A DNA stretch of 64,000 nt from an uncultured Blautia sp. (lineage in GTDB: Bacteria > Bacillota > Clostridia > Lachnospirales > Lachnospiraceae), in assembly GCA_900551075.1 (NCBI GenBank), contig URVB01000003.1, positions 135,272 through 199,271 on the forward strand, read 5' to 3'. The notes under the pieces are model-generated. The model had not been told where the DNA came from. It saw only the letters and a list, made by a program, of their open reading frames with translations, and made no database searches. This document shows positions 27,443 through 36,751 of this stretch, in pieces. A program made the translations under genes and the position numbers. Position 1 is the stretch's first letter. Each line of letters starts with the position of its first letter.

Positions 27443-27862
27443 ATGCCAACATTCAACCAGTTAGTAAGAAAAGGACGTCAGACCGCTGTTAAGAAATCTA
27501 CAGCACCGGCTCTGCAGAAAACATTTAACTCTTTAAGAAAAAAAGCAGTAGAACAGTCCGCACCGCAGAAACGTGGCGTTTGCACAGCAGTTAAAACTGC
27601 TACCCCTAAGAAACCTAACTCTGCTCTTAGAAAAATTGCCAGAGTTCGTCTTTCCAACGGTATCGAAGTAACAAGCTATATCCCAGGTGAAGGTCACAAC
27701 CTTCAGGAGCACAGCGTTGTTCTTATCCGTGGCGGAAGGGTTAAGGACTTGCCTGGTACCAGATATCACATTATCAGAGGTACTCTGGATACCGCAGGTG
27801 TTGCGAACAGAAAACAGGCGCGTTCTAAATACGGCGCTAAGAGACCGAAGGTTAAAAAATAA
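27443..27862 (+). CDS. rpsL: 30S ribosomal protein S12
   Basis: A 139-residue decoding-centre protein. MPTFNQLVRKGRQ at the start, the TPKKPNSALRKIARVRLSNG loop (Lys in the usual streptomycin-sensitive position) and ALRDRR-type ending KQARSKYGAKRPK are typical. RBS GGGAGGTG is present. First gene of the str operon. Confidence 0.98.
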   Translation: MPTFNQLVRKGRQTAVKKSTAPALQKTFNSLRKKAVEQSAPQKRGVCTAVKTATPKKPNSALRKIARVRLSNGIEVTSYIPGEGHNLQEHSVVLIRGGRVKDLPGTRYHIIRGTLDTAGVANRKQARSKYGAKRPKVKK

Positions 27863-27960
27863 AGCAAATTTCGCAGCGTAGCGAAGAAATTTGCGATACT
27901 CATTGGACACGAAGTGAACAATGAGGTTCCCGTATTGCACAGTGCAGCGGGTGTATCAAT
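27863..27960 (+). repeat. Palindromic hairpins in the rpsL-rpsG spacer
   Basis: Two clear hairpins follow rpsL: GCAAATTTC..GAAATTTGC with loop GCAGCGTAGCGAA, and CTCATTG..CAATGAG with loop GACACGAAGTGAA, then a weaker one with CCCG/CGGG arms. The loops share a GCGAAG/CGAAGTG flavour with the larger array between fusA and tuf. They may be transcript-stabilising or processing sites within the operon, or inserted palindromic units. Confidence 0.6.
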
Positions 27961-28108
27961 CGAGAAATCACGAATGACTATAAATTTGTACGGTATTCCA
28001 TATACCCTGTCGGTTGCGGGTTAAATATAGGACTTTACCAGTGCGAACACCTTAGTATTTGGAGTGAGTACCGATGAGATAATCATAATGATTAAGGAGG
28101 GAAGTAAC

Positions 28109-28579
28109 GTGCCACGTAAAGGACATACTCAGAAAAGAGACGTTTTGGCTGATCCGATGTACAATAACAAAGTGGTTACCAAGCTTATCAATAACATTAT
28201 GTTAGATGGTAAGAAGGGTGTCGCTCAGAAGATTGTATACGGCGCATTTGCCAGAGTAGAAGAAAAAGCTGGTAAACCAGCAATTGAAGTATTTGAGGAG
28301 GCAATGAACAATATCATGCCGCTTCTGGAAGTAAAAGCAAGACGTATCGGTGGTGCTACTTATCAGGTTCCGATCGAGGTAAGGGCAGACAGACGTCAGG
28401 CGCTGGCTCTTCGCTGGATCACTACCTATTCTCGTAAAAGAGGCGAGAAGACAATGGAAGAGAGACTGGCTAACGAGCTTTTGGATGCAATGAACAACAC
28501 AGGCGCATCTGTTAAGAAGAAAGAAGATATGCACAAGATGGCTGAGGCAAATAAAGCATTTGCTCACTATCGCTTCTAA
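28109..28579 (+). CDS. rpsG: 30S ribosomal protein S7
   Basis: A 156-residue assembly protein of the 30S head. Starts with GTG at 28109 (VPRKGHTQKRDVLADPMYNNK) with AAGGAGG eleven bases upstream; the earlier ATG at 28064 adds residues not found in S7. Internal GGATYQVPIEVRADRRQALALRW is diagnostic. The stop is 17 bases before the fusA start. Confidence 0.97.
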   Translation: MPRKGHTQKRDVLADPMYNNKVVTKLINNIMLDGKKGVAQKIVYGAFARVEEKAGKPAIEVFEEAMNNIMPLLEVKARRIGGATYQVPIEVRADRRQALALRWITTYSRKRGEKTMEERLANELLDAMNNTGASVKKKEDMHKMAEANKAFAHYRF

Positions 28580-28596
28580 TCGAGGAGGAAAATCCA

Positions 28597-30720
28597 TTGG
28601 CTGGAAAAGAAGGAAGAGAATATCCGCTTGAGCGAACCAGAAACATTGGAATTATGGCTCATATCGATGCGGGTAAAACAACTCTTACAGAACGTATTCT
28701 TTATTATACAGGTGTTAACTACAAAATCGGTGATACCCATGAGGGTACTGCCACCATGGACTGGATGGAACAGGAGCAGGAAAGAGGTATTACAATTACT
28801 TCAGCAGCTACGACATGTCACTGGACTCTGCAGGAAAACTGCGAAGTGAAGCCGGGTGCACCGGAGCATCGTATCAATATCATTGATACCCCCGGACACG
28901 TTGACTTTACAGTAGAGGTTGAGCGTTCCCTTCGTGTACTGGATGGCGCTGTCGGCGTTTTCTGTGCAAAGGGCGGCGTTGAGCCACAGTCTGAAAACGT
29001 ATGGCGTCAGGCTGACACCTACAATGTACCCCGTATGGCATTCATCAATAAGATGGACATTCTGGGTGCAAACTTCTACGGTGCTGTAGAACAGATCAAA
29101 ACCCGTCTGGGGAAAAATGCAATCTGCCTGCAGCTGCCAATCGGAAAAGAAGATGAATTCAAAGGAATCATTGACTTATTCGAAATGAAAGCTTACATCT
29201 ACAACGACGAGAAGGGTGAAGACATTTCTATCGTTGACATTCCTGAGGATATGCAGGAAGATGCGGAGCTTTATCATACAGAGCTTGTAGAAAAAATCTG
29301 CGAGTTAGACGATGACTTAATGCTGGAATATCTGGAGGGTGAAGAACCGGGCGTTGAAAGACTGAAAGAAGTTCTGCGTAAAGGAACCTGTGAATGCTCT
29401 GCCGTTCCGGTTTGCTGCGGTACTGCTTACAGAAACAAAGGTGTTCAGAAGCTTTTGGATGCAATTGTTGAGTTCATGCCGGCTCCGACCGATATCCCGG
29501 CTATTGAGGGTACGGATATGGAAGGCAACCCAATTGTGAGACATTCTTCTGACGAAGAACCGTTCTCTGCACTTGCATTTAAAATTATGACGGATCCGTT
29601 TGTTGGTAAGCTGGCATATTTCCGTGTATACTCCGGTACTATGAATTCCGGTTCTTATGTATTGAATGCTACTAAGAATAAGAAGGAACGTGTCGGACGT
29701 ATTCTGCAGATGCATGCAAATAAGCGTATGGAGCTGGATAAAGTTTACTCCGGTGATATCGCTGCAGCAATTGGTTTCAAATTCACCACAACAGGTGATA
29801 CCATTTGTGATGACCAGCATCCCGTGATCCTGGAGTCCATGGAATTCCCGGAACCGGTTATCGAGCTGGCTATCGAACCTAAGACAAAAGCAGGACAGGG
29901 CAAACTGGGTGAAGCTCTTGCCAAGCTGGCAGAAGAAGACCCGACCTTCCGTGCTCATACAGATCAGGAAACAGGACAGACCATTATTGCAGGTATGGGT
30001 GAGCTGCATCTGGAAATCATCGTTGACCGACTTCTCCGTGAATTCAAGGTAGAGGCTAACGTTGGTGCTCCGCAGGTTGCTTACAAAGAGACTATTACCA
30101 AGACGGTTGATGTGGACAGCAAGTACGCAAAACAGTCCGGCGGCCGCGGACAGTATGGTCACTGTAAAGTTAAATTCGGGCCTATGGATGCCAACGGTGA
30201 AGAGCTTTACAAGTTCGAGTCCACAGTTGTCGGTGGTGCAATTCCGAAGGAATATATTCCGGCAGTTGGCGAAGGTATCGAAGAAGCTATGAAGGCTGGT
30301 ACACTGGGCGGATATCCGGTAGTGGGCATCCATGCAAATGTATACGACGGTTCTTACCATGAAGTCGACTCTTCCGAAATGGCATTCCACATTGCCGGCT
30401 CTCTCGCATTCAAGGATGCGATGCACAAGGCAGCTCCGATTCTTCTTGAGCCAATCATGAGGGTCGAGGTTACGACACCGGAAGATTACATGGGTGATGT
30501 TATCGGTGATATCAACTCCCGTCGTGGTCGTATCGAGGGTATGGATGACATTGGCGGCGGCAAGATGATCCGTGGATTCGTTCCGCTGTCCGAGATGTTC
30601 GGATACGCAACAGACTTGCGTTCCAGAACCTAGGGTCGTGGTAACTACTCCATGTTCTTTGAGAAATATGAACCAGTACCGAAGTCTGTACAGGAAAAAA
30701 TCCTTTCCAAAAAAGACTGA
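28597..30720 (+). CDS. fusA: Elongation factor G, interrupted by an in-frame TAG
   Basis: Translocation GTPase. Starts with TTG at 28597, eight bases after GAGGAGG. P-loop AHIDAGKTTLTER near residue 20, DTPGHVDFT, and NKMD are present; domains II-V follow in order. At 30631-30633 the frame meets TAG, in the position that is Gln in the very conserved RSRTQGRG of domain V. Reading on, 28 more codons give a normal EF-G end (GRGNYSMFFEKYEPVP..) to TGA at 30718. Full length would be 707 residues; termination at TAG gives 678. A CAG to TAG change, sequencing error, or suppression are all possible. No other disruption in the gene. Confidence 0.93.
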
Positions 30721-30725
30721 GGCAT

Positions 30726-30998
30726 TGAACACTTAATGAGTGCGAAGAAATGAGCACGAATTTAGTGTGAAAGCCCACCTGGATACTTAGTGAGTGGAAG
30801 CGAAGCAAACACGAACTTAGTAGACATGGTGCTACCCGACACTTAGCGAATCCAAGCGATAGCGCCGGATGAGATTAGTGCGAAGGTCGCTCGAAGGAAC
30901 TTAACGAAATCGAGCCGAAGGCGAGAATTGAGTTTAGTGAATCGAGCTTCCTTAATGAGCGCGAAGAAATGAGCACGAATTTAGTGTGAAAGCCCCGT
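30726..30998 (+). repeat. Array of about five degenerate hairpin repeats between fusA and tuf
   Basis: Units of about 45-55 bases, each a hairpin with arms like CACTTAATGAGTGC and GCACGAATTTAGTG around a GCGAAG-type loop. Units begin near 30729, 30784, 30839, 30897 and 30950. The first and last are identical over more than 35 bases apart from one position; the middle three are diverged in sequence but keep the arm pairing. The same pattern, an ACTTAGTGAG arm with an ACGAACTTAGT arm, is one I recall as dispersed in Lachnospiraceae genomes. The run fills the gap before the tuf promoter. Confidence 0.75.
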
Positions 30999-31028
30999 AA
31001 ATCGGGCGTGCTTATGCAAAAGAAATGC

Positions 31029-31057
31029 TTGCAAATATCCTTGATTTGCAATATAAT
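31029..31057 (+). promoter_or_regulatory. Promoter of tuf
   Basis: TTGCAA at 31029-31034, 17-base spacer, TATAAT at 31052-31057. It allows tuf to be expressed apart from fusA. Confidence 0.85.
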
Positions 31058-31132
31058 CAAGGATAGCAAGTTTAAAACTGATAATAATATGCTCTGAAAG
31101 AAAGAGCGAAGTTTTAAGGAGGACATTTTAAA

Positions 31133-32326
31133 ATGGCAAAGGCTAAGTTTGAAAGAACAAAACCGCATTGTAACATTGGTACCATTGGGCACGTTGACCA
31201 TGGTAAAACAACCTTAACAGCAGCTATCACAAAAACTCTTCATGAGAGATTAGGAACCGGTGAAGCAGTTGCATTCGAAAACATTGATAAAGCTCCGGAA
31301 GAAAGAGAACGTGGTATTACAATTTCTACTGCACACGTCGAATATGAAACAGAAAAGAGACATTACGCACACGTTGACTGCCCAGGACATGCTGACTACG
31401 TTAAGAACATGATTACTGGTGCTGCTCAGATGGACGGTGCTATTCTTGTTGTTGCTGCTACAGATGGTGTTATGGCACAGACAAAAGAGCACATCCTTCT
31501 TTCCCGTCAGGTAGGCGTTCCTTACATCGTTGTATTCATGAACAAATGTGACATGGTAGATGACGAAGAGCTTCTTGAACTGGTAGAAATGGAAATTCGT
31601 GAACTGTTAGACGAGTATGAGTTCCCGGGAGATGACACTCCGGTTATTCAGGGTTCCGCTCTGAAAGCTTTGGAAGATCCGTCCAGCGAATGGGGCGACA
31701 AGATTCTTGAGCTTATGAATGCAGTTGATGACTATGTTCCGGATCCACAGCGTGACACAGACAAGCCTTTCGTTATGCCGGTTGAGGACGTATTCTCCAT
31801 TACAGGTCGTGGTACCGTTGCTACTGGTAGAGTAGAAGCTGGTGTTCTTCACGTATCTGAAGAAGTTGAAATCGTTGGTATCAAAGAAGAAACACGTAAG
31901 GTTGTTGTTACCGGTATTGAGATGTTCCGTAAACTGCTTGACGAGGCTCAGGCTGGTGATAACATCGGTGCTCTTCTCCGTGGCGTTCAGAGAACGGAAA
32001 TCGAGAGAGGACAGGTTCTTGCTAAACCAGGTACTCTTACCTGCCATACCAAATTTACCGCTCAGGTTTACGTTCTGACAAAAGATGAAGGTGGCCGTCA
32101 TACACCATTCTTCAACAACTATCGTCCGCAGTTCTACTTCAGAACAACAGACGTAACAGGTGTCTGCAATCTGCCGGAAGGTACAGAAATGTGCATGCCT
32201 GGAGATAACATCGAAATGACAATTGAGCTGATCCACCCAATCGCTATGAGCCAGGGTCTTACTTTCGCTATCCGTGAGGGCGGACGTACAGTAGGATCAG
32301 GCCGTGTGGCTACGATCATTGAGTAA
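31133..32326 (+). CDS. tuf: Elongation factor Tu
   Basis: A 397-residue GTPase that delivers aminoacyl-tRNA. P-loop GHVDHGKTTL near residue 19, DCPGHADYVKNM, NKCD, and the C-terminal REGGRTVGSGRVATIIE are typical. RBS AAGGAGG lies upstream. The last 10 codons and the stop are part of a 32-bp sequence repeated at 45735, so the gene's 3' end serves as the attachment site of a genomic island; the coding sequence is kept intact by the insertion. Confidence 0.98.
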   Translation: MAKAKFERTKPHCNIGTIGHVDHGKTTLTAAITKTLHERLGTGEAVAFENIDKAPEERERGITISTAHVEYETEKRHYAHVDCPGHADYVKNMITGAAQMDGAILVVAATDGVMAQTKEHILLSRQVGVPYIVVFMNKCDMVDDEELLELVEMEIRELLDEYEFPGDDTPVIQGSALKALEDPSSEWGDKILELMNAVDDYVPDPQRDTDKPFVMPVEDVFSITGRGTVATGRVEAGVLHVSEEVEIVGIKEETRKVVVTGIEMFRKLLDEAQAGDNIGALLRGVQRTEIERGQVLAKPGTLTCHTKFTAQVYVLTKDEGGRHTPFFNNYRPQFYFRTTDVTGVCNLPEGTEMCMPGDNIEMTIELIHPIAMSQGLTFAIREGGRTVGSGRVATIIE

Positions 32327-32328
32327 TT
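32297..32328 (+). repeat. Attachment site attL at the tuf 3' end
   Basis: Thirty-two bases from TCAGGCCGTGTGGC to GAGTAATT, identical to 45735-45766. It covers the last codons and stop of tuf. Confidence 0.85.
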
Positions 32329-32381
32329 AAATCTAAATATAGATTAGGTATCGCATGATACCGTTGTGTCCAAACGTAACA

Positions 32382-32413
32382 AACCCCAGAGGCTTAGGCT
32401 TTTGGGGTTTTTC
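32382..32413 (+). terminator. Terminator downstream of tuf (island-borne)
   Basis: Stem AACCCCAGA..TTTGGGGTT followed by TTTTC. It lies inside the island, just past the attachment core, so the island appears to bring a terminator for tuf. Confidence 0.8.
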
Positions 32414-32465
32414 TGTTTTGGGAAAAGGTGGAAAATTAAAGAAAAAGAATTGCGAACAGTGGAAA

Positions 32466-32505
32466 AGGCAGCTACAGAAGAAATGTTTCTGTAAGCTGCC
32501 TTTTT
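32466..32505 (+). terminator. Probable bidirectional terminator
   Basis: Stem AGGCAGCTACAGAA / TTCTGTAAGCTGCCT with AAAA on the left and TTTTT on the right. It can end the XRE regulator transcript (minus strand) and any read-through from tuf. Confidence 0.7.
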
Positions 32506-32569
32506 AGACTCTTGATAACAGTTTGATAACAATTTTTTTGATTTCCCGGTTTTTGATAACAAAAAGGAA

Positions 32570-33124
32570 TCAAGTTAAGTCCGTAATTTTGACTGTAATT
32601 CCCTCAGTTCCTTTCTTTACGACTGTGTGGCAGCCGATTGTGGTTCCCATTGCACGCAGTTTCCATTCTTCATGGACAGTTTCCAGTTTATCCAGTTCTT
32701 CCTGGCGTTTTGTTTCGTCTTCGATAGCCAGAATTTCCTTTTTTTCTTTTTCATAAACATTTTTAAACTGACACCACTTTTTAATAAAATCCTGTAAAGT
32801 GTGATTTTTGAAAGTAAATGCAACAGCAGCGGATGATTTATCTTCCGGATTTGGTTCGGATAAAGAAAGGTCAACGGAATCATCAATTGCGAACAAAAGT
32901 GACAGTACGTCTCCGACAGTTTCGATATTAAAATCAAGAAAAATGCTGACATTAAGCCCAAGAGCTGCAGCAATTCTTTCAAGCTGTTCTGGTTTTGGAT
33001 TTCGTAGCCCAAGCTCATATTTGCGGATAGTTCCTACGTTTATGCCGGACAGTTCCGCAAGCTGTATCTGATTTAATCCTCTGAATTCACGATATGCTCG
33101 AATTTTTTTTCCTACCATTTTCAT
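32570..33124 (-). CDS. XRE-family regulator of island A
   Basis: A 184-residue repressor-like protein. N-terminal helix-turn-helix (FRGLNQIQLAELSGINVGTIRKYE) at residues 14-37; the C-terminal half is charged helical and probably mediates dimerisation. It is divergent from the Xis/integrase genes; the 200-base gap between them carries an inverted repeat TTTGTGT/ACACAAA (33140-33163) that could be its operator. RBS GAGGTG is close to the start. Likely represses excision and mobilization functions. Confidence 0.85.
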   Translation of the reverse strand: MKMVGKKIRAYREFRGLNQIQLAELSGINVGTIRKYELGLRNPKPEQLERIAAALGLNVSIFLDFNIETVGDVLSLLFAIDDSVDLSLSEPNPEDKSSAAVAFTFKNHTLQDFIKKWCQFKNVYEKEKKEILAIEDETKRQEELDKLETVHEEWKLRAMGTTIGCHTVVKKGTEGITVKITDLT

Positions 33125-33253
33125 TCACCTCGAATCTTGTTTGTGTATATAGTTTAACACAAAAGTGAATGAATGAAAAGACAGAAGTTTTTATGGATTC
33201 TTAAATTAATTTCGGAATGAAAAAATGAGAAAAACAAAATTCGCAAAAGTATC

Positions 33254-33282
33254 TTGACAAATTGCTAAATGTGAATTATTAT
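33254..33282 (+). promoter_or_regulatory. Promoter for the Xis/integrase genes
   Basis: TTGACA at 33254-33259, 17-base spacer, TATTAT at 33277-33282. Confidence 0.75.
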
Positions 33283-33330
33283 CAATGTGAATATAAAAAT
33301 ATACAAATGGCAATTTTAAGGAGGATAAAA

Positions 33331-33525
33331 ATGAATAATAAGTATTATATGAATGCACAAGATGTACGAGATGTCCTCGGAGTATCGAGAAGCAAGGCGT
33401 ATGACATCTTAAGAAAGCTGAATGCAGAGCTTGAAAAAGAAGGTTATGCAGTTGTGCCGGGTAAAATACCGAGGCTGTATTGGAACACAAAGTTTTATGG
33501 TTATTCACAGATGCAATATGATTAA
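33331..33525 (+). CDS. Excisionase-like small DNA-binding protein
   Basis: A 64-residue protein with a winged-helix/MerR-like start (MNNKYYMNAQDVRDVLGVSRSKAYDILRKL) as in excisionases and directionality factors. The end, KIPRLYWNTKFYGY, resembles the end of the small protein at 60847, so the two islands carry related factors. Start at 33331 with AAGGAGG ten bases upstream. It precedes the integrase by 14 bases. Confidence 0.8.
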   Translation: MNNKYYMNAQDVRDVLGVSRSKAYDILRKLNAELEKEGYAVVPGKIPRLYWNTKFYGYSQMQYD

Positions 33526-33539
33526 AGGGGGAGGACAGG

Positions 33540-34432
33540 ATGTCAGTTTGCAAAGATGAGAAGCAGGGGACATGGTATGCTTCTTTCCGTTATACAGACT
33601 GGATGGGACAGCGTAAACAGAAAATGAAACGAGGTTTCAGAACAAAAAAGGAAGCGGTGAAGTTTGAAACGGAATTTATTGCCAGTGTCTCCGGTGATAT
33701 GGATATGACCTTCGCCAGTTTTGTCGAAGTTTATTTTCAGGATAAATCCGGCGAACTGAAACAAAATTCGGTCAGAAATAAGCGTGATATAATGAACGCT
33801 CATATTCTTCCATATTTTGGTGAGAAAAAGATGAATGAAGTTACTCCGGCAGATGTTATTGCATGGCAGAATGAAATTCGTGCAAAAGGTTACAAACCAA
33901 CCTATGAACGGATGATTCAGAATCAGCTTACCGCTCTTTATACACATGCAGTTAAAATCTATAATCTGGCGAATAATCCATGCAAAAAAGTAAAGAAGAT
34001 GGGAAAACCGGATGCGGAAAAACTGGATTTCTGGACGCAGGAAGAATATGAAACTTTTATCCGGACAGTAGATGAAGGCTCGGATGATTATATCATGTTT
34101 GAGATCCTTTTCTGGACGGGGATAAGAGAAGGAGAACTTCTAGCATTGAATAAAAGCGATTTTGATTTCAGAAATAACTTGCTTCATATCACAAAAACCT
34201 ACAATCGGATTGATAAGCAGGAGGTGATTACGGTGCCAAAGACGGATAATTTTGTCCGCACAATCAATATTCCAAATATTCTAAAAGAGAAAGTGCAGAG
34301 GTATATTGATATGCATTACGGTATACCGGATGATGCGAGATTGTTTCCTATTGTTGCCCGGACTTTACAGAAGCGCATGAAAAGATATGCAGAAAAAGCA
34401 GGGGTAAAAGAAATCCGGGTTCATGATTTGAG
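33540..34432 (+). pseudogene. Island A tyrosine integrase, N-terminal part (interrupted)
   Basis: About 298 residues of a phage-type integrase: an arm-type DNA-binding start (GTWYASFRYTDWMGQRKQKMKR), a SAM-like core-binding domain, and the first catalytic block FWTGIREGELLALN with its Arg. The frame is broken in the second catalytic box, at RVHDLR, where the RIT element begins; translation then runs 12 codons into the insert to 34469. The expected continuation LRHTHAT appears at 37908 after the RIT element, and a tail with the catalytic Tyr lies at 40176-40388. As it stands the protein would lack the nucleophile Tyr and be inactive. Confidence 0.88.
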
Positions 34433-34520
34433 ATATCCAAACCCAAAAAATATCCAAACCTTTTTCTGAATCTTCCGGATTTACAGGCCATACAAAACAG
34501 AAAAGGTTTGGATATTTTTT
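34433..34520 (+). repeat. Left terminal inverted repeat of the RIT element
   Basis: Reverse complement of 37793-37880 with one mismatch; internally palindromic (arms near 34447-34466 and 34500-34520). Confidence 0.88.
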
Positions 34521-34562
34521 GATATGATTTATCTATCACCCAAAGATAGGAGGATCATATTT

Positions 34563-35795
34563 ATGAGTTTTGAGAACCTAAAAAACAACTATAGCAAACT
34601 TTTGGAGTTTCTGGAGAAGGAAAAGTACTCTGCTACAGTCATCAGGTGTGTTTCCAGAGAAATAAAAAACATACTTGAAAATGCCCAGGCAAATCAGTGG
34701 GAAACTTACAAGAACATCTACCATGCGTATGAACATCATGGACTGTCAAAAGATGTTCTCCGTAGCAGACGCCATATCCTGCGGATGATCGAACGTTACG
34801 ATGTCAGAGGTGAATTTCCGGACAGGCTTCGTAGAAGCTATGCATTTGAAAGCGATGCATATGAGTGCCTCCCGGATGAATTCAAAAACCTCATCAAGTT
34901 TTACCGTAGTTATGAGGGGAAACGTGGAAAAAAAGAAACTACCATTTACCACGAAGCTTTGAATGCTGTCTCTTTTCTATGTTTCCAGCAGCAGCGCGGA
35001 TGCCGCAGACTGGATGACATCACCGAAAAAGATGTGCTCGCATTTTTCCTCTCCGACGACGGCAGCCTGGCCAGAGGATGTTCCTATAAGAAGAATATAT
35101 CTGCTGTGTTCAAGGCCGGCCTGCTTTGGGAAAATGCCCCATGCAGCCGAATCCTTTCCTTCCTGCCACAGCTGCGGGAGAGCCGCAAGACCATCCAGTA
35201 TCTGACAGACGAAGAAGCTGGAAAGATCCGCTATGCTCTGTATGACATGGAAAACCCACTCTCCCTGCGTGACAGGGCCATTGGCATTCTTCTCCTTTAT
35301 ACCGGCCTGCGCGGCTGCGACATTGCAGGCATGCAGATTGATTTTATTGACTGGGACAAGGAGCTTCTGCGCTTTCCCCAGCAGAAGACGGGAGTGCTGA
35401 TAGAACTGCCCCTCAGCCCAGCAGTGGGCAATGCCATCTTTGATTACATGGATTCCGGTCGTCCCTGCTGTGCTGACGGGCATGTTTTCATTTCTGAAGT
35501 ACAGCCTTACCGCCGCCTTGCCAGCCAATCGGTTGCAAACATCGCCCTCCGTATATACAAGGAAGCCGATGTACGACAAAACCCAGGTGACCGCAGAGGG
35601 ACGCACATTTTCCGCCACCGGGCGGCATCGCATATGCTGGAATCCGGAATCCCCCGGCCAGTCATCAGCAGAACCCTCGGGCATACTGCGCCGGATTCCC
35701 TGGAACCCTATCTGATGGCGGATTTCAGGCATCTGAAAGAATGCTCTCTGGATGTTGGACAGTTTCCTGTCCCGGAGGAGGTGCTTGCGATATGA
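34563..35795 (+). CDS. RIT tyrosine recombinase, first of three
   Basis: A 410-residue recombinase. Catalytic residues: Arg in LYTGLRGCDIAG, His-x-x-Arg in HIFRHRAASHM, His in LGHTAPDS and Tyr in LEPYL. The N-terminal 170 residues form the DNA-binding region. Start at 34563, with AGGAGG nine bases upstream; an earlier frame start at 34524 lies in the inverted repeat edge. Ends in an ATGA overlap with the second recombinase gene. In RIT elements the three proteins are thought to act together; their individual roles are not established. Confidence 0.9.
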   Translation: MSFENLKNNYSKLLEFLEKEKYSATVIRCVSREIKNILENAQANQWETYKNIYHAYEHHGLSKDVLRSRRHILRMIERYDVRGEFPDRLRRSYAFESDAYECLPDEFKNLIKFYRSYEGKRGKKETTIYHEALNAVSFLCFQQQRGCRRLDDITEKDVLAFFLSDDGSLARGCSYKKNISAVFKAGLLWENAPCSRILSFLPQLRESRKTIQYLTDEEAGKIRYALYDMENPLSLRDRAIGILLLYTGLRGCDIAGMQIDFIDWDKELLRFPQQKTGVLIELPLSPAVGNAIFDYMDSGRPCCADGHVFISEVQPYRRLASQSVANIALRIYKEADVRQNPGDRRGTHIFRHRAASHMLESGIPRPVISRTLGHTAPDSLEPYLMADFRHLKECSLDVGQFPVPEEVLAI

Positions 35796-36751
35796 GGGAA
35801 TATGAATCCTGTTTCGCGCTGCTTATCCGGGATTTCATTGCATACCGCAAGGCATCTGGCCGCTGGAACGAAGCATCCTATGGGCCTAACCTCCGTGTTT
35901 TTGACCGATTTTGTGCCATGAATTATCCGGATTCAGTCCACCTGACGCAGGAGATGGTGGACAGATGGTGCAGACAGCGTGACAGTGAAACAAACAATTC
36001 CTGCAGGTCACGGATATATGTCGTCTACAGTTTTATAAAATACCTGTCAGAAAGGGGGCTTTCTGAGGTTCTGCCGCCCAGGATACCAAGGAAGGAACGT
36101 GTGACTTATATCCCTTATGCCTTCTCTGGGGATGAGATACGCAGTTTTTTCAAAGCCTGTGATAATCTGCCGGACATCCCAAAAACAAGAAACGTACTCA
36201 TCCGGCGCATCACGGTTCCGGTATTCTTCCGGCTTCTTTACAGCAGCGGCATACGTACTACTGAAGCAAGGCTGTTGGAATGTGCGGATGTGGATGTGGG
36301 AAACGGGATACTCAACATCCGATATTCCAAAGGCCACGACCAGCATTACATTGCCCTGCATGACAGCATGGCAGACCTGATGCGCCGCTATGACAGCGCA
36401 ATCCGGGAATGGTTCCCATCGCGGAAATATTTTTTCCCGGCACCAGGGGACACCGCGCATCCACATACATGGGTGGAGAAAAATTTCCGGAGGGTATGGG
36501 CGGAAGTGTCCAATGACCGAACAGCCACAGCGTATGCGTTCCGGCATCATTATGCAACAGCAAATATCAACCGCTGGATCGGGGACGGGTTTGCTTTTGA
36601 CGATAAGCTCACCTGCCTCAGCAAAAGCATGGGGCATACGACACTGGAGAGCACACGGTATTACTATTCTGTCGTTCCCGGCCTTTCCGATATCGTCCTG
36701 AAAAAAACAGAAGATGGTTTCAATGAATTGGTGCCGGAGGTGGTTAGCTGA
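35792..36751 (+). CDS. RIT tyrosine recombinase, second of three
   Basis: A 319-residue recombinase. Catalytic residues: Arg in LYSSGIRTTEARLL, His-x-x-Arg in YAFRHHYATANI, His in MGHTTLES and Tyr in TRYYYS. The start at 35792 overlaps the previous stop (ATGA) and follows GGAGGAGGTG; earlier in-frame starts would overlap more than is needed. It ends one base into the third gene. The overlapping arrangement implies coupled translation. Confidence 0.9.
   Translation: MREYESCFALLIRDFIAYRKASGRWNEASYGPNLRVFDRFCAMNYPDSVHLTQEMVDRWCRQRDSETNNSCRSRIYVVYSFIKYLSERGLSEVLPPRIPRKERVTYIPYAFSGDEIRSFFKACDNLPDIPKTRNVLIRRITVPVFFRLLYSSGIRTTEARLLECADVDVGNGILNIRYSKGHDQHYIALHDSMADLMRRYDSAIREWFPSRKYFFPAPGDTAHPHTWVEKNFRRVWAEVSNDRTATAYAFRHHYATANINRWIGDGFAFDDKLTCLSKSMGHTTLESTRYYYSVVPGLSDIVLKKTEDGFNELVPEVVS

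Noticed and set aside
29317..30732. 471-codon open frame on the minus strand
   Set aside because: Antisense to fusA; composition typical of a shadow frame.
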